Below are positions 1 through 55,140 of a stretch of 64,000 bases of DNA, piece by piece. Position 1 is the stretch's first letter. Each line of letters opens with the position of its first letter. Source of the DNA: Tretioscincus oriximinensis. Lineage: Eukaryota > Chordata > Lepidosauria > Squamata > Gymnophthalmidae. The notes below the pieces were generated by a model. The model made no database searches. It saw nothing but the letters and a program-made list of their open reading frames with translations, and was not told the DNA's origin. The stretch lies in the NCBI GenBank assembly GCA_022410635.1, contig JAJVDF010000457.1, positions 986,595 through 1,050,594 on the forward strand. The letters are read 5' to 3'. A program made the position numbers and the translations under genes.

Positions 1-226
1 GGAGGGGTGAGCACCTTCCACTAGCCTGTAGCTCTAGCCAACCCAGCTATTCGAAAGCATGAATTGCAAGAAATTGCAACTGACTGCAAGTAGATACATG
101 GGAATCACCATAGCCTGGTGGGGAANATAGAATGNNAGCCTTCGGGCAAAATACATCATTGTAAGCNGCTTTGAGTCCCTTTGAAAGGTGAGAAAAGCGG
201 GGTATAGGAACAACTTCTTCTTCTTC
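1..226 (+). repeat. tRNA-headed SINE with (TTC)n tail, copy 1 (head cut by window edge)
   Basis: Body and tail match the full copies at 9324, 16268 and 22296. The body has AGCACCTTCCACTAGCCTG, the 3' domain has TTTGAAAGGTGAGAAAAGCG, and the tail is TTC repeats. It lies in the UBA5 intron upstream of the catalytic exon. Confidence 0.9.
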
Positions 227-807
227 TAATATGAAATGGTTCGTCGATAATTGGTATGATTATATAATAGAATTATTGTCAGTTGAGATACCAAGCTGTA
301 AGATCCACAATATGGGAAATATAGATAGGTTAAGAGAGTGCAAACAGAAGTGGTTACGAGTGGTTACAAGTACCTTGGGAACAGTGAGGAGTGAAGCCAA
401 AATTTTGAAATTAAATCTAATATTCCTAATGTAATAGATATATTATTACAATGTGATAAATTCCTTCAATTGNATTATACTGAAATATAATAGACCCTGG
501 TGTGTGGGAAGAAGGAGTGACAAGGGGTGGTAGGAGGATAGAAGGTAGGTTGTAGGATTGTAAANTGTAATAGTCAAATGGATATATGTATATTTGAAAC
601 CTAGAAATTCAGTCAACATATACGTGATAAAAATGGTTGGAAATATCCTTGATTAAGTTGGATTACTTTCTTGATGAAAACCAAGTACTTTTTCATAGTG
701 TATTCATTACTTTTGTGGAAATGGCTAAAAAAAAATATATAGAACTTCTATAAGGAAGTGTTTTAAGTTTGCAGTTTTCTTGATAGGATCATTTCTCTTT
801 TTTTTAA

Positions 808-3764
<2,957 letters not shown>

Positions 3765-4520
3765 CACAAAATGTGTCAAGTTTTGCATTTTATAATTATT
3801 TTTCTTTTTAAAAGAATAGTCCATCATGTTTTTGTTTACTATTTATGTGATTTAGCTACTTTAAATTATGGCTTTTCTGGCAATGTGAGATTAACTTTTT
3901 ACTGGAAACTAAGGCCATGTCTCCAAACTAATATTCAGCACAATAGCAGGTGTCTTTGGACCAATTCCAGTAAACATAGGCTTGCTAATGATAAATGATT
4001 GTTCTTAATATGTATGAACTTTAAACGTTATATGTAAATTAAATGAAAAATGAAATGCTGTAAGAAGTTCTCTTTAAAATGNCATTTTCATAACAACATC
4101 ATATGTACATGTTAACCTGGCTTTGAGTCTGTCTGCATTTGCTCACAGCCATCTATTCCTGTATGTTTGAAGNCACCCCATGTTGTTGTAATTCTAAAGT
4201 TCTCAAAACAATGTTGTCACAGTTAAGCAGAAAGCCAAAAATAGTTGCCCATTAAAAGCCAGATAACTCAGTCAGCAAAAATGGAATAATAACGTGGAAG
4301 CCTGGCTCTGCAATGATAATCAAAATTATTTGAACTTCTAGAGGAAAGCTGTTACATTCATCTAGAAGTTCACAAATTCAGTAGCTAAGCATATAATCAT
4401 TATGATTCTTTCATTGAAAGCGCTTTTCAATAAAGTATAGCGTTCTTTACTGAAACTAAACCTCTTTGGAGAACTACATTTGTGTTGTTCATAAATAAAA
4501 AGTTGTATTGGGGCAATTTA
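3765..4520 (+). other. UBA5: UBA5 3' untranslated region (probable) with AATAAA signals
   Basis: AT-rich non-coding sequence directly after the UBA5 stop. AATAAA hexamers lie at 4429-4434 and 4494-4499, and a further one at 5480-5485. I cannot tell which is used, so the right edge is a guess. Confidence 0.55.
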
Positions 4521-5516
4521 ATCATGAAGAGTTAAAATGTATTTAAAATAATGACACTCTTTGGATGTTTGTATGCATATTGCACTGTTAAGACTTTGCT
4601 ACTTATTTTATTCAACACTCTTGCTCTTAAGGGTGTAAAGCCACATTTTATGTTCAATACATTTTAAACATTTAATATTAAACTGAGACTCATTATTACA
4701 GAGTAATTGGTTCTTACTAGAGACTAGTGCCAAACAATTTAAAATTCTGAGGACCAATGCTAGGAAAAAAGATTGTGTCTTGCCTCAAGAGCATCCTTTA
4801 TGCTCTGAACCATAAAATCCTTTAAGGTTAATATAGTTTTTATGTTGTAGGATAAGAAATGGGTTTCTGTTACTTTAAGAAAGAAAAGAACTCCTGGAAA
4901 TCCCTAGGCTCCTAAATCTTTGTCTTCAGTTAATTTCAGTTTTGTGTAGCTTTGGAAAGAGTCTGGAAAGAGCAGTCTTTGACAGAGAAATCAGTCCAAN
5001 AAGAAAAGAATTGTTCCGCAAAGAAGACAAATTAGTTCATGCAGAAAGAAAAGTTACTACAAGGAAAAGAAATAATCTCACTGGAAGACAAACTACAAAT
5101 ATTGAAAGACTTTGAACTGGGGATTCCAGTTTATTGTATTTTCTGCATTTGGATAAGTAAAGCCTTTAAAAATAGAAATCTTGTGGACATTTCCTTGTTC
5201 AGGTTGTGTTCCTGAGGGCCAGAAGTTGGGGTTACACACAAGAATTTACTGACATTGCCCTNGGGACAAAACAGAGTCTAGAAGAGGACTTCAGAGAGGG
5301 AAAGAAACAATATTTGCTGGAAAAGGCATTAGGGGAATAAAGATAAAATAAAATGTATGAATGTGATTAACTGAAATGTAACTAGAGGTCCAATATCAAA
5401 ATCTATAATGAATCAATAGCATTGTAACCATGGGAACTCTTTGAGTATTCCTGTTTAAGTTCTTCTTACAGAGTTTATAAATAAAGAAAAATGATTTTTT
5501 TTTTCAAATCTCACAG
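4521..5516. other. AT-rich non-coding stretch downstream of UBA5
   Basis: I see no conserved exon or repeat. One stop-free stretch of about 76 codons ends at a TGA near 5113, but it has no splice-site or family support. Confidence 0.4.
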
Positions 5517-5762
5517 CTGTCTTCACTTGAATATACTCTGGATCAACAAGATGAAGATATAACATGTTCCTTAGAGTATTTTATAATAAGGAGTGTTGAA
5601 AGAAACTTTTATCCCTTTCATTGTCCCGATGAAAACCTAGAGGAATACAGAGAATGGAAAGTGACTGGTGAACTTTCCAAGACTTTAACAATGCTATTCA
5701 CAGTATGTGTGCACTCCTTAGGAGAGGAAGACAAAGAGAAATGTCATGTAAAACCACACTGA
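5517..5762 (+). other. exon-like open frame downstream of UBA5, unrecognised
   Basis: A stop-free frame of 81 codons plus TGA begins right after a pyrimidine tract and AG (TTTTTTTTCAAATCTCACAG). The translation has ordinary protein composition (LSSLEYTLDQQDEDITCSL at the start, EEDKEKCHVKPH at the end) with Trp, Cys and His. I recognise no family. It could be an alternative terminal exon, a decayed gene remnant or chance. Confidence 0.25.
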
Positions 5763-8070
5763 GACATCAGAGTGATGACTGATACACAAATGCAAATAAT
5801 AAATTCTGAAGCAATGTGGATTTGTCCCCAATTATAGCTACACTGGACAGGATCCTTCTTTGGCTACAATGGCAAAACTCAGAAATGGCATTTAACCTTC
5901 ATCGCCAAACTATCAAACAAGGCAAAGTCATGCACTCACTATATTATGGTTTAAAATATATGTTTATTATTATATTTGTTATTAGTTCATACATTGTAGC
6001 GCCATTCATCTATATTTTTAGATGATCGTTCTATTTTAATATGAACATCTGTACACAATAAGAACGCATGTTGTCATTTTGGTAAGAGAGCTTTTGAAAA
6101 GTACATCATGGCTATCCCAGGCACTCAGGAGTGTAATAGCATACACAGAACAATAAGAAGAAGAAGGCACTCATCTTTTGACAGGATATATTTGCCTGAC
6201 TATAATCTGAGCCAGTGGATCTGGAACAGCCATGTCTGCTGATCTGAAGCACAAAAAAATGTACTATGGAATAGCACCCTTTAAACAATGACACTGGTCT
6301 AGACCAACCCCTTTCTCAGTGTGGGCAAACATCAAGGCCATGTTCAAGTACTCAGCTAGGACTGAATATTCCAAACCTCTGAGTCTCTGGGAGACACCAG
6401 AAATGAGGTTATCCCTCCTATAAAGATCAAGGAACACTTCTGATCACTTAAATGTATTGTTTCACACAGGCCCAGTCTGTGTTCAAAGAATTAAACATTG
6501 GGGACATACCACCCTTAACAACTGAAACTCTTTCTGTACTAGGCTTTATTTTGGGACACACGGGTCGTCCACCTCATTTGCAGAAAAGGCCTGAATGTCA
6601 AACTTCAAGGAAAACCCATCAAGGCCTGATCTTTTCAGGATATGAATCATGAGCAGCAGCAACACAATTGTTTACTTGACAAATATTAGCAATAATTTAA
6701 GGAATATCTTCAACTCAAAAAAGGCAACACAATGATGCCTTCAAATTCTTCCAATATTACAAATGTGATACTACAGATGGGTGGATACTGCCTTTGACAG
6801 GTGGTTCTTACAAGTGGTGGAATTTCTCCTTTTTAAACTCCATCTCTTGTCAAATTATTTTGCGTTGGAGCACCAGATTAATTCTTGTTTTCCTCCATTT
6901 TGCTCTTTTGTTGCTTTTCATTTGTAAGCTGAATAATAATGTATAGCTTCTCCAAGATAAGTTTTTCATCCTCAAGAACTTTAATGATAAATAGCCAATT
7001 TGTTAATTTTTGCTTCACTACAAAGCTATACTGCTTCTTCATAACCTTTTTCATCATCTTTGTTGTCTTCTAATTTTTATAAAATTAACCAAATTTTTGT
7101 ATCATTGGTCTTTAAATACATATTCTGTGGAAACTTTACTTTTCCATTTTATAACCCCATCCATTTCCTTTGTACAAATGCATCAAAGTTTAATCCCATT
7201 GAGATCATTGCACTTAAGAATAAATTAGGAAATGTTTTTTCACATTTATAATACTATTGTTAATTGAATTTCATTCTTGGCTTCTTAAAGGTAAAAAGCC
7301 CTAAAAAACAAGGATTTCCCCAACCTTACAAGCATTTTGCAAAGCTGCTATTTTATTGTTATTTTTTGTGTTTCTATGCTTCTTTGTACCTGAAGATGAT
7401 TTCCCCTCATCCAACAAAATCACTATAAACACAGGTAGAGATCCACAGCTTTTCTGATGGTATTTAGATTAGTTAAGAGCAACTCAGCCTGCTGTCTCTT
7501 ATCCTCTTCTGTCAGGCAAGCTAGTTCCGATATTTGTGATGGAAGCTGGAATTAGGAGGTGTTATCAAAGCAGCAAAATGACAGAACTACCCCACCTGGA
7601 ATCTTTTTTTCTACCCCTTCCAGCCTGATGTTGTTCACTACTCTCAGAAAACACGGTTCACGGGTTTTGGGTTGCAATTTACTGAATATTATTTGTGTAC
7701 AACACTTGTGTGATCCTTTGGAGAGTGTCAAAGAGGTAGAAGATAATCCCATAGCTATCTTAAAATAGAGATTCACACTAATTGAAAACACATCTAGGCA
7801 AACTACAATCTCTGAGGTCCCTGCTCTTCAAACCAATGAGATTTACATCCATTTATAATACATGACTAATCCTTAAAGTGAGCAACATTATTTGTTTCTT
7901 TAACTGTGCAGAAGGAATATCCAGTAGTGAGAAATACTGACTTTAGTTTAACTGAAAAGCATTAACTGATCTGGATACAAGCACCCCTTATCTTTTCAAT
8001 ATAATGCTTGTTTTCCATTGTCTCTATTTGTTCTATGTTAGAGATTTTAAACCTATAATTGAACATTTTA
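5763..8070. other. UBA5-NPHP3 convergent intergenic region
   Basis: No conserved exon found. The right part probably holds NPHP3 3' untranslated sequence. The nearest AATAAA on the minus strand is at 7357-7352, a possible NPHP3 polyadenylation signal. Confidence 0.45.
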
Positions 8071-8423
8071 AGAAGAAGGAGGGGGAGGATGAGGGGGAGG
8101 AGAGGAAGGAGGAGGAGAGGGAGGAGAGGGAGAAGAAGAAGAAGAACTGGGTTTCTCATCTTTCAAAGGGACTCAAAGCGGCTTACAANTGTATTTTTGC
8201 CCGAAGGCTTACATTCCATCTTCCCCACCACGTTGTGGTGGTTCCCATGTATCTACTTGCATTCAGTTGCAATTTCTTGCAATTCATGCTTTCGAATAGC
8301 TGGGTTGGCTAGAGCTACAGGCTAGTGGAAGGTGCTCACCCCTCCCAACGTCCGACACAGGGCATCAAAACTTGATCTTCCAGATGAGAGACGGATTCCT
8401 TAGTGACTAAGCAATGTGTTGCC
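8071..8423 (-). repeat. tRNA-headed SINE, copy 2, in the NPHP3 3' untranslated region
   Basis: Reverse-complement copy of the SINE family with a GA-rich tail (8071-8145 on the plus strand). Its 5' end lies about 20 bp beyond the NPHP3 stop and it has the same orientation as NPHP3, so it should be in the NPHP3 mRNA. The A-box region is diverged. Confidence 0.88.
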
Positions 8424-8443
8424 CTTAATGAATATGCCGTTAA

Positions 8444-48720
<40,277 letters not shown>

Positions 48721-49140
48721 AGTTTAAGGGGATCCTTCATTAGATCACCTTCTTCTCAGTGGAAGTTTTGATTTAAAGCCTTCTCAGGGGAAGCCTTTAT
48801 TCGAAAGCATATTTCAATGCTAAACGTCTAGTATCCTTCATATAGCTTATTATCCAACGAGCCTAGATCTTTCTTCCCTATTCCAAATAATGTTTGTTTG
48901 TTTTTTATTTATTTACATTATTATAATGCCCTATACCCAAAGGTCTCAGGGCTGTTTTCTTAAGCAGCAAACAGCTACCTCTTTATATAAAGCACACAGT
49001 TAATATTTTATACATAACTGCTTAAATCATTTAACCACAAAATACCAAACACTTGCAAACATTTCAATTATTGTCTGCAAAGATTGTATAAGAAAAAATA
49101 TAATTTAACTCTGTTTTACTTTATCACACAACCATATCTA
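48721..49140 (-). promoter_or_regulatory. NPHP3: NPHP3 5' flank / 5' untranslated region (inferred)
   Basis: Sequence directly upstream of the NPHP3 ATG. It is not CpG-rich and shows no TATA box, so an upstream non-coding exon is possible. 48900-48990 is a reverse-strand SINE 3' tail (CCCTATACCCAAAGGTCTCAG). Confidence 0.3.
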
Positions 49141-49339
49141 CAGGGTGCTTCAAAAATGTATACACACTGTGAACTTCCATAGAAAATTTATTTACTGTTC
49201 TACAAAGTTAAATTTCAGGAAATTAGAAAGCTTAAAGTCCAATGTAAATAAAACATAAATAACAAATGTTAATGAGTCACCACTGATTCTGTACATCGTA
49301 TGGAAGTTCAAAGTGTGTATACATTTTTGAAGCACCCTG
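49141..49339. mobile_element. mariner-like MITE, copy 2
   Basis: 199 bp, CAGGGTGCTTCAAAAATG to TTTTTGAAGCACCCTG, with TA on both sides. Interior matches copy 3. Confidence 0.92.
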
Positions 49340-49576
49340 TATATCCCTCAGTCCCCCCTAGTCTTCTATAAGGTAAGGAAGATTTTAAGCCTGAAATTCA
49401 CACAGGCAACAATATCTGGACCTCAAGTGTCACTGTGGGCAAAAATCCACAATCTATCACTGTATTGATCTGTCAGAAAAAATGTCTTAGCTTGCAAATA
49501 CGAAGCATGCAAAGGCAGGACTGAGCTGCAAGGAACTCACAAGTCTTGTGCATATAAAATGGTACATTGTGGATAC

Positions 49577-49702
49577 TTAGTCTGTTGCAATTGGATCTTC
49601 TTTCCCAACAATACGATCACCAATGCGAAGTGGCCTTTGAACACTTTTTTTGTTTGTATCTATAATAACTTCATCCCAAATTCTTTCCCCAAACCGGTGC
49701 AT
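49577..49702 (-). other. short coding-looking frame, unrecognised
   Basis: Minus-strand ATG frame of 41 codons, MHRFGERIWDEVIIDTNKK to KEDPIATD, with protein-like composition. The ATG follows CTAAGCTAG, which could be a splice acceptor. I recognise no family; chance is possible. Confidence 0.2.
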
Positions 49703-49779
49703 CTAGCTTAGGGAGGCGCCTGAGACTGGTGAAAGAAAAGGATCCCCACCGTCAAGCAGCGTTCCTGTAAACCGGTTTC

Positions 49780-50050
49780 TTTCTTAAGAACAGAAGTGGA
49801 GAACTTCTTCGGGGGTCCTAAAGTTTGTCCGGATGACCCCCCGGGAAACAGCCATAAACCGCAGCAGCCGCCCCCATCCACCTCGCCACCCCTTTGGTTA
49901 ACTTTGAAGCCCCCTTGCTGCCTTTCATGTCCTTGCACCGGATTCTGGAGGAAAATAGGAAAAAGAGGGGAAGAAAATAAAGTAGGGAAGCAGCTGCAGG
50001 CAGTGACGTGATCGCTTCCGTTTTTTTCTCTCCAGCGGCCCAGACATGGA
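49780..50050. promoter_or_regulatory. GC-rich, promoter-like segment upstream of NPHP3
   Basis: CpG content is higher than in the flanks. It contains GTGACGTGA (CRE/ATF-like) beside CGCTTCCG (ETS-like on the other strand) at about 50005-50020. It could be the real NPHP3 promoter or first non-coding exon, or a divergent transcript. It is followed by GA repeats and the N run. Confidence 0.3.
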
Positions 50051-50072
50051 GAGAGAGAAAGAGAGAGAGAGA

Positions 50073-50122
50073 NNNNNNNNNNNNNNNNNNNNNNNNNNNN
50101 NNNNNNNNNNNNNNNNNNNNNN
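50073..50122. other. assembly gap (50 N)
   Basis: Unresolved run directly after a (GA)n tract. Sequence to its right repeats at 51760. Confidence 0.99.
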
Positions 50123-50286
50123 AGGAGAGGACCAGATTGCATGGATGCCTCTCCACAGACACAAAGGGCTGTCCATGAAAAGAGGGGAGGTCATCTTAGG
50201 CCACCCTGTTAATCTTACACAGGGTGCTTCAAAAAATGTATACGCACTTTGAACTTCCATAGAAAATTTAGTTACTGTTCTACAAA
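50123..50286 (+). repeat. 164-bp duplicated segment, copy A
   Basis: Matches 51760-51923 with two differences (C/T at 50218, G/T at 50272). It includes the left end of a mariner-like MITE. Confidence 0.95.
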
Positions 50287-50453
50287 GTTAAATTCCAGGA
50301 TTTCCCGATTTGAACAGTATTAACATTTGTTATTTACGTTTTATTTGCATTGGACTTTAAGCTTTCTAATTTCCTGAAATTTAACTTTGTACAACAGTAA
50401 ATAAATTTTCTGTGGAAGTTCACAGTGTGTATACAGTTTTTTGAAGCACCCTG
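50220..50453. mobile_element. mariner-like MITE, copy 3
   Basis: 234 bp with both inverted ends (CAGGGTGCTTCAAAAAATG and TTTTTTGAAGCACCCTG). The right flank is TA; the left is CA, a TA mutated by one base (TA is intact in copy B of the duplication). Confidence 0.88.
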
Positions 50454-50499
50454 TATTTTAATTCAGTTTCAGTTCACGTTCAGAATGGAAAACCCCCCA

Positions 50500-50505
50500 T
50501 AGTAT

Positions 50506-50540
<35 letters not shown>

Positions 50541-50777
50541 TACTTCTATCTTGCTCTATATCTGAAGGTCTCAGGGCAGCCAACCATAGGGGGGCACACA
50601 TAGCTTTTGTTGCTTTCTCCACAACAGACACCCTGTGAAGTATGGGGGCTGAGAAAGTTTTAAAGAACTGTGATTGGCCCAAGGTCACCCATCTGGCTTC
50701 CTGGAGGAATGTGGAATCGAACCGGGAGACTACCACATAAGCATCCAGAACTCTAACCACTACACCAAACTACACCA
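50500..50777 (-). repeat. Sauria-type SINE, reverse strand, with (TTTA)n tail
   Basis: Reverse complement of the SINE head (CTCTAACCACTACACCAAACT) and of GGCCCAAGGTCACCCATC and CACAACAGACACCCTGTG. The TTTA array at 50500-50541 is its tail. Confidence 0.88.
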
Positions 50778-50989
50778 GTAGCAAAGTTAATAGGAAGGGG
50801 TTGGTTTTTATACTTTGTTTATCTCAAGCCAAATGTCATTCTGTTTGTGCTTTTTCCATATTTTTAATATCTTTTAAACTTTTAACTGTATTTTATATGT
50901 ATGGTTGTATTCCTACGCAATTGGCTTTGTGATATGATCAAGAAGACGGATCAATGACAATAAATCTTTCAAGCCAAAGGGGATCAAAG

Positions 50990-51146
50990 AGTTATTTTCA
51001 CAACAGACACATCTTGTGAAGTAGGCAGGGCTGAGAGAACTCTGAAGAACTGTGAGTAGTCCAAGGTCAATCAGCTGATTTTTGTGGAGTGCAGAATCAA
51101 ACCTGAGACTTCCAGATAAGAGTCTGACACTCTAACCAGTACAAAG
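50990..51146 (-). repeat. Sauria-type SINE, reverse strand, partial
   Basis: CACAACAGACACATCTTGTG, AGTCCAAGGTCAATCAGC and GACACTCTAACCAGTAC match the same family. Confidence 0.8.
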
Positions 51147-51356
51147 ATCTTACCTGGATCTTACATTCCAAGATCCAACTCAAAGGTGGGTTTCTGNGTT
51201 AGAAAATGCAAAAAGTGAATAGCTTGGCATTTGGATGATGTGTTCTCTCACTCATCAGTGTTATGAAGGTAGATTTAAATTTAGATTAAAGTGCCTGTGT
51301 GTGCTTGCGTGAGAATTCTAATACTTCTGGAATACTAATTCTAATGCATCACAATG

Positions 51357-51482
51357 ACATATCAGAAGAAGCAAATTTGTCTAAAAAAGCTCATGCCACC
51401 TATTCTATATCATCTAAAGTGCTACAAGATTCACTTGCTAGATTTTCCGGACCCAGACAAACACGGCTATTTCTTTGAAACT
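51357..51482 (+). repeat. Penelope-like 3' fragment
   Basis: Holds TCAGAAGAAG, GCTCATGCCACC, AAAGTGCTACAAGAT and the end GACAAACACGGCTATTTC, matching the right end of the element at 59.8 kb. Core decayed. Confidence 0.55.
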
Positions 51483-51759
51483 TTCTCGAACACTTTTTTC
51501 ATTGTTTTTTTTTAGTTGTCCATATCTGGACTTTTCCATGCATTCTTCCTAAAAATTACAAATGAGCTTCCTTGTGCTTCCATGTGAACTGCACCAGCTA
51601 ACCTAGTGGCACATAGTATACAATGCTACATCAGAAAAAAAAGTCGTATCGATTGGGGCCTGCCATAGTCTATACTGGAATGTGGATGGTCAAGCTTTGG
51701 CCCAATATGTTATCCAGATTAAGGCTGTGTGTGGACAGGACCCGAGTCCCAACCCAAGG

Positions 51760-51923
51760 AGGAGAGGACCAGATTGCATGGATGCCTCTCCACAGACACA
51801 AAGGGCTGTCCATGAAAAGAGGGGAGGTCATCTTAGGCCACCCTGTTAATCTTATACAGGGTGCTTCAAAAAATGTATACGCACTTTGAACTTCCATAGA
51901 AAATTTATTTACTGTTCTACAAA
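51760..51923 (+). repeat. 164-bp duplicated segment, copy B, with truncated MITE
   Basis: Second copy of 50123-50286. The MITE part (from 51857, TA-flanked) breaks off at 51923 into unrelated sequence. Confidence 0.95.
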
Positions 51924-52040
51924 TAAGTGGAGACTACCAACAAGCTGGAATTATATCAAACTAACAAGAGTTTCAGTTAACTACCTTCCCACTTCACCCT
52001 TGGAAATGACTCCCCCCCACTGACCACAAGTCAGCAAATG

Positions 52041-52726
52041 TTGTTTTGCCTCTTTATAAATCTGTGGTGAGGCCACATTTGGAATACTGTGTTCAATTCT
52101 GGTCACCACATCTCAAGAGGGATATTGTGGAACTAGGGAAGCTGCAGAAAAGGGCAGCAAGACTGATCAAGGGTCTGGAGCACCTCCCATATGAAGTCAG
52201 GCTGCAACGTTTGGGCCTCTTCAGCCTCGAAAGGCGACGTTTGAGAGGTGATCTGATTGAAGTGTACAAAGTCATGCATGGGATGGATAGGATGAATACA
52301 GAAAAAAAATTCTCCATCACACAACACTAGGACCAGAGGGCACTCCTTAAAACTGTTGGGTAGAAAAGTGAGAACAGAGAAAGGAAAGTATTTTTTCACC
52401 CAGAGGGTCATTGGCCTGTGGAATTTACTTCCTGAAGAGGTAGTGGTAGCTAACAGCTTGGATAGTTTCAAGACAGGACTAGACAGATTTATGGGGACAC
52501 CAAGGGTATAAATGGATACTAGGATGGATGTCTGGATGTTGCTTCCGGGATGGAGCAACAGGCAGGACTCCTGAGATACCATTTGCAGGGAGTCATGAAC
52601 AGGAGCATATTTTGCTTTCCTCTGTTCGGACTGCCCAGGTGCATCTGGTGGGCCTCTGTGTGACACAGAATGCTGGACTTGATGGGCTGTGGCCTGATCC
52701 ACTATGGCTCTTCTTATGTTCTTATG
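52041..52726 (+). pseudogene. CR1 LINE 3' fragment with decayed reverse-transcriptase C-terminus
   Basis: The frame 52046-52330 encodes the CR1 Pol C-terminus (LYKSVVRPHLEYCVQFWSP, RRRLRGDLIEVYKVMHGM). The 3' region ends TTCTTATGTTCTTATG. Confidence 0.92.
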
Positions 52727-52984
52727 ACCACTTGGTAATGATGAACCAGAAAAAGAACTGATGTCAGATGGCATGTTCTGCATGTGGATCAAAATTCTGA
52801 GTAAAGGGCTAACATAGGGGTGATGCACAGGTCACAGACAGTCACCAGCATGTCAAACTTTCCCTATTCATTAGATGCCTTGATGATACCTTAGCATGCT
52901 TTTATTTTTAACCAATGATCTGTACATATACCAAAAGCTTAAAAACTCTTAGGCCCTGTCCAGATGAACTATTTAAATCCAGAA

Positions 52985-55140
52985 TTAATTTGAATCCGGA
53001 ATAATCCAGTTGCCCATCTGTCCCCACCCTTCTGCATTATCACAGAGAGCAGCTGATGTATCCATGGGGAATTGTATCGCCTGCACAGTTTTCCAATTGG
53101 TTGCTGTCCCCTCATATGTGTGAGACTCTCTCACACTTAACCCAAAAGGCATCACGTGATATTTGAAAGCCTCCAGTTTGCAATTGAACGTGGTCTTCCA
53201 TTCGTTACCCTCCCTGATGCAGACCTNATAGTAAGCATCACGGACATCAAGTTTAGAAAGAATAGTCCCAGTGGATAAATGCGCCAATAGTTCAGAAATG
53301 AGCGGCAGTGGATAGGGGTTGACCCATGATACTGTGTTCAACCCATGATAATCAGTGATCAGCCTCAGTTTCCCGTCTTCTTGTGGCAGAAGAACACCGG
53401 GGCAGCTACAGTACAAGTTGAAGGTGAAATGAAACCGTGCTGCAAGTTGATGTCAATAAAGTCCCACAGAGCGGCAGTCTCCACTTCTGACATGGGGTAC
53501 AAACAGGACTTTGGAAGTTCAACCTCCTCCACAAAGTCAATGGCATAGTCAGAAGCCCAATGGGGCAGGAGGTTGTCACATGCCGCCTCCCCAAACACCG
53601 CAGCCAAGGCTCGATACTCAGCTGGTATGCCCACCAAGTCCCCATTGTCCACCGGCAGTTGCTGTGCAGAGAACAGTATCTCAGTATGTGCCCCGGGCAC
53701 AACACGTGCCATAACAGCTGTACCCTTTAGATTGGCAATGGTGGACGTGCGCCTATGCAAGGTGCAGCTTGCCTCAAACATTACCGTGCCATTCACCCAA
53801 TCAACCCCTGGGTTGTGCATTTTTAACCATGAAAGGCCCAGGACCAGTTCACATATAACATTGTCNGCCACCAACAAGCTAGCGGTCTCCCAATGTGAAC
53901 CAATCCCGAACAGGACTTTGCCTGTCATCTGAGACTCCACGCCCCCTGAGATGTGGCTCCCATCCAGCATAACAAACTCGACAGGGCTGTGCAGGGGACC
54001 CTTCTGGCCATGTCTGCCTGCAACAAGCACCTGGAGAACCCTGAATCAATAGTGACCCAAACTACTAGGCCCATGTGGCAAGCTGGGCCAACCAGGATGA
54101 CCTTCACTTGTAATGTATTGGCTGGAGTGAGTTCAAATCTGGAAAGGTGGTTGGTGCCAGGAGTAGAGANGGCCAGTATTGGTGCGCCATTTAATNCTGG
54201 GCCTCGTCATTTCCCGCTGGCATTCAGAAACATCCCAGCTGGGGTGCAGGAACCAATCGTCGCAGAGCAGGAACTGGTGGTGGTTGACGTTCCCCAACGC
54301 GATTGGTTGCCGATCCACTCCACTGATTCTGCACAATGCTTCTTGTTTCAGCGCATGCAGCTATGAAATGGCCTGATTGACCACAACCAAAGCAGCCCCC
54401 TCGTTGGCGCCACTGCGCTATGGGTGGAGCGGCCTNCGCACTGGAAACCAATGATGCCAGGAACTGCTGGTGCTGAATCGCCAGATCCACCAACCAGCGC
54501 CATCCTCGATCACCTGGGCCTGCTGGATCCAGCCCTGAAGAGTGTGGCGAGCCGGCATCATGACCATCGCCACCAGGATGGAAGGATGGCGACTGTCCCG
54601 AAACTGGTGGATGAGGAGTTCCTCAGGCCAATCAGGGACGCGTCCAGCATACCTCCAGAACTGCAAGGGATAATCAATGACCTGTCTGGACCCCTAAATG
54701 ATGGTGCGCAGCCACTCTACCGCCGACTCGCGCCAGTACGGGTCACCAAAATGCTCCCAGAGTCCCTTGGTAAGTGCATGGATGGATTTCAGCTCTTGCG
54801 CATCCGATCACTGCAGAAGCAGTAACCATTCTTGGGCCTCTCCCCTCAACTTGCCCAGAATGAACTGCACCCTGTGCGTTTCAGATGCGAACATGTCCCC
54901 ATAGCCTGCCAGGTAGGCCCCGACCCAGGTAGCTCCTCAGTGTCACCAAAGAAGGTCACATGCAGGCCTCCAGACGACGGTATGAAGGGGGACCTTGCAG
55001 CCAACGACTGTAGCACCATAGCCTCAGCGCAACCCAGCTCCAGTGATGGCGTACCAGGTACCTCAACCACCACCTCTCTTGGCAGCGGCAACGTTTTGGA
55101 ACTGCAGACCTCTTGCGAGACTCTCGATGGTGAATGAACA
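52985..55140 (-). pseudogene. decayed Ty3/gypsy-type retroelement, gag-protease-partial RT
   Basis: Minus-strand remains in retroelement order: Gag with a CCHC knuckle (54360-54400), protease with a DSG active site (about 54040-54060) and linker (54030-53400), then reverse transcriptase with its first conserved blocks (53390-53130). It stops after the MPFGL block, so the YxDD box, RNase H and integrase are missing. Frameshifts, stops and N codons interrupt it. The Gag/Pol character is closest to vertebrate sushi-like Ty3/gypsy elements (inference). Confidence 0.8.

Noticed and set aside
7962..8325. Open frames with poly-Leu, Arg or Glu runs
   Set aside because: They translate the GA-rich tail and body of the SINE on either strand.
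49708..50260. Open frames crossing the N run
   Set aside because: They depend on unknown bases and GA repeats; no family resemblance.
50500..50541. (TTTA)n array as a regulatory or CRISPR-like repeat
   Set aside because: It is the tail of a reverse-strand SINE; there are no spacers.
53511..55137. Plus-strand open frames up to 137 codons
   Set aside because: Shadows of the minus-strand Ty3/gypsy remnant.
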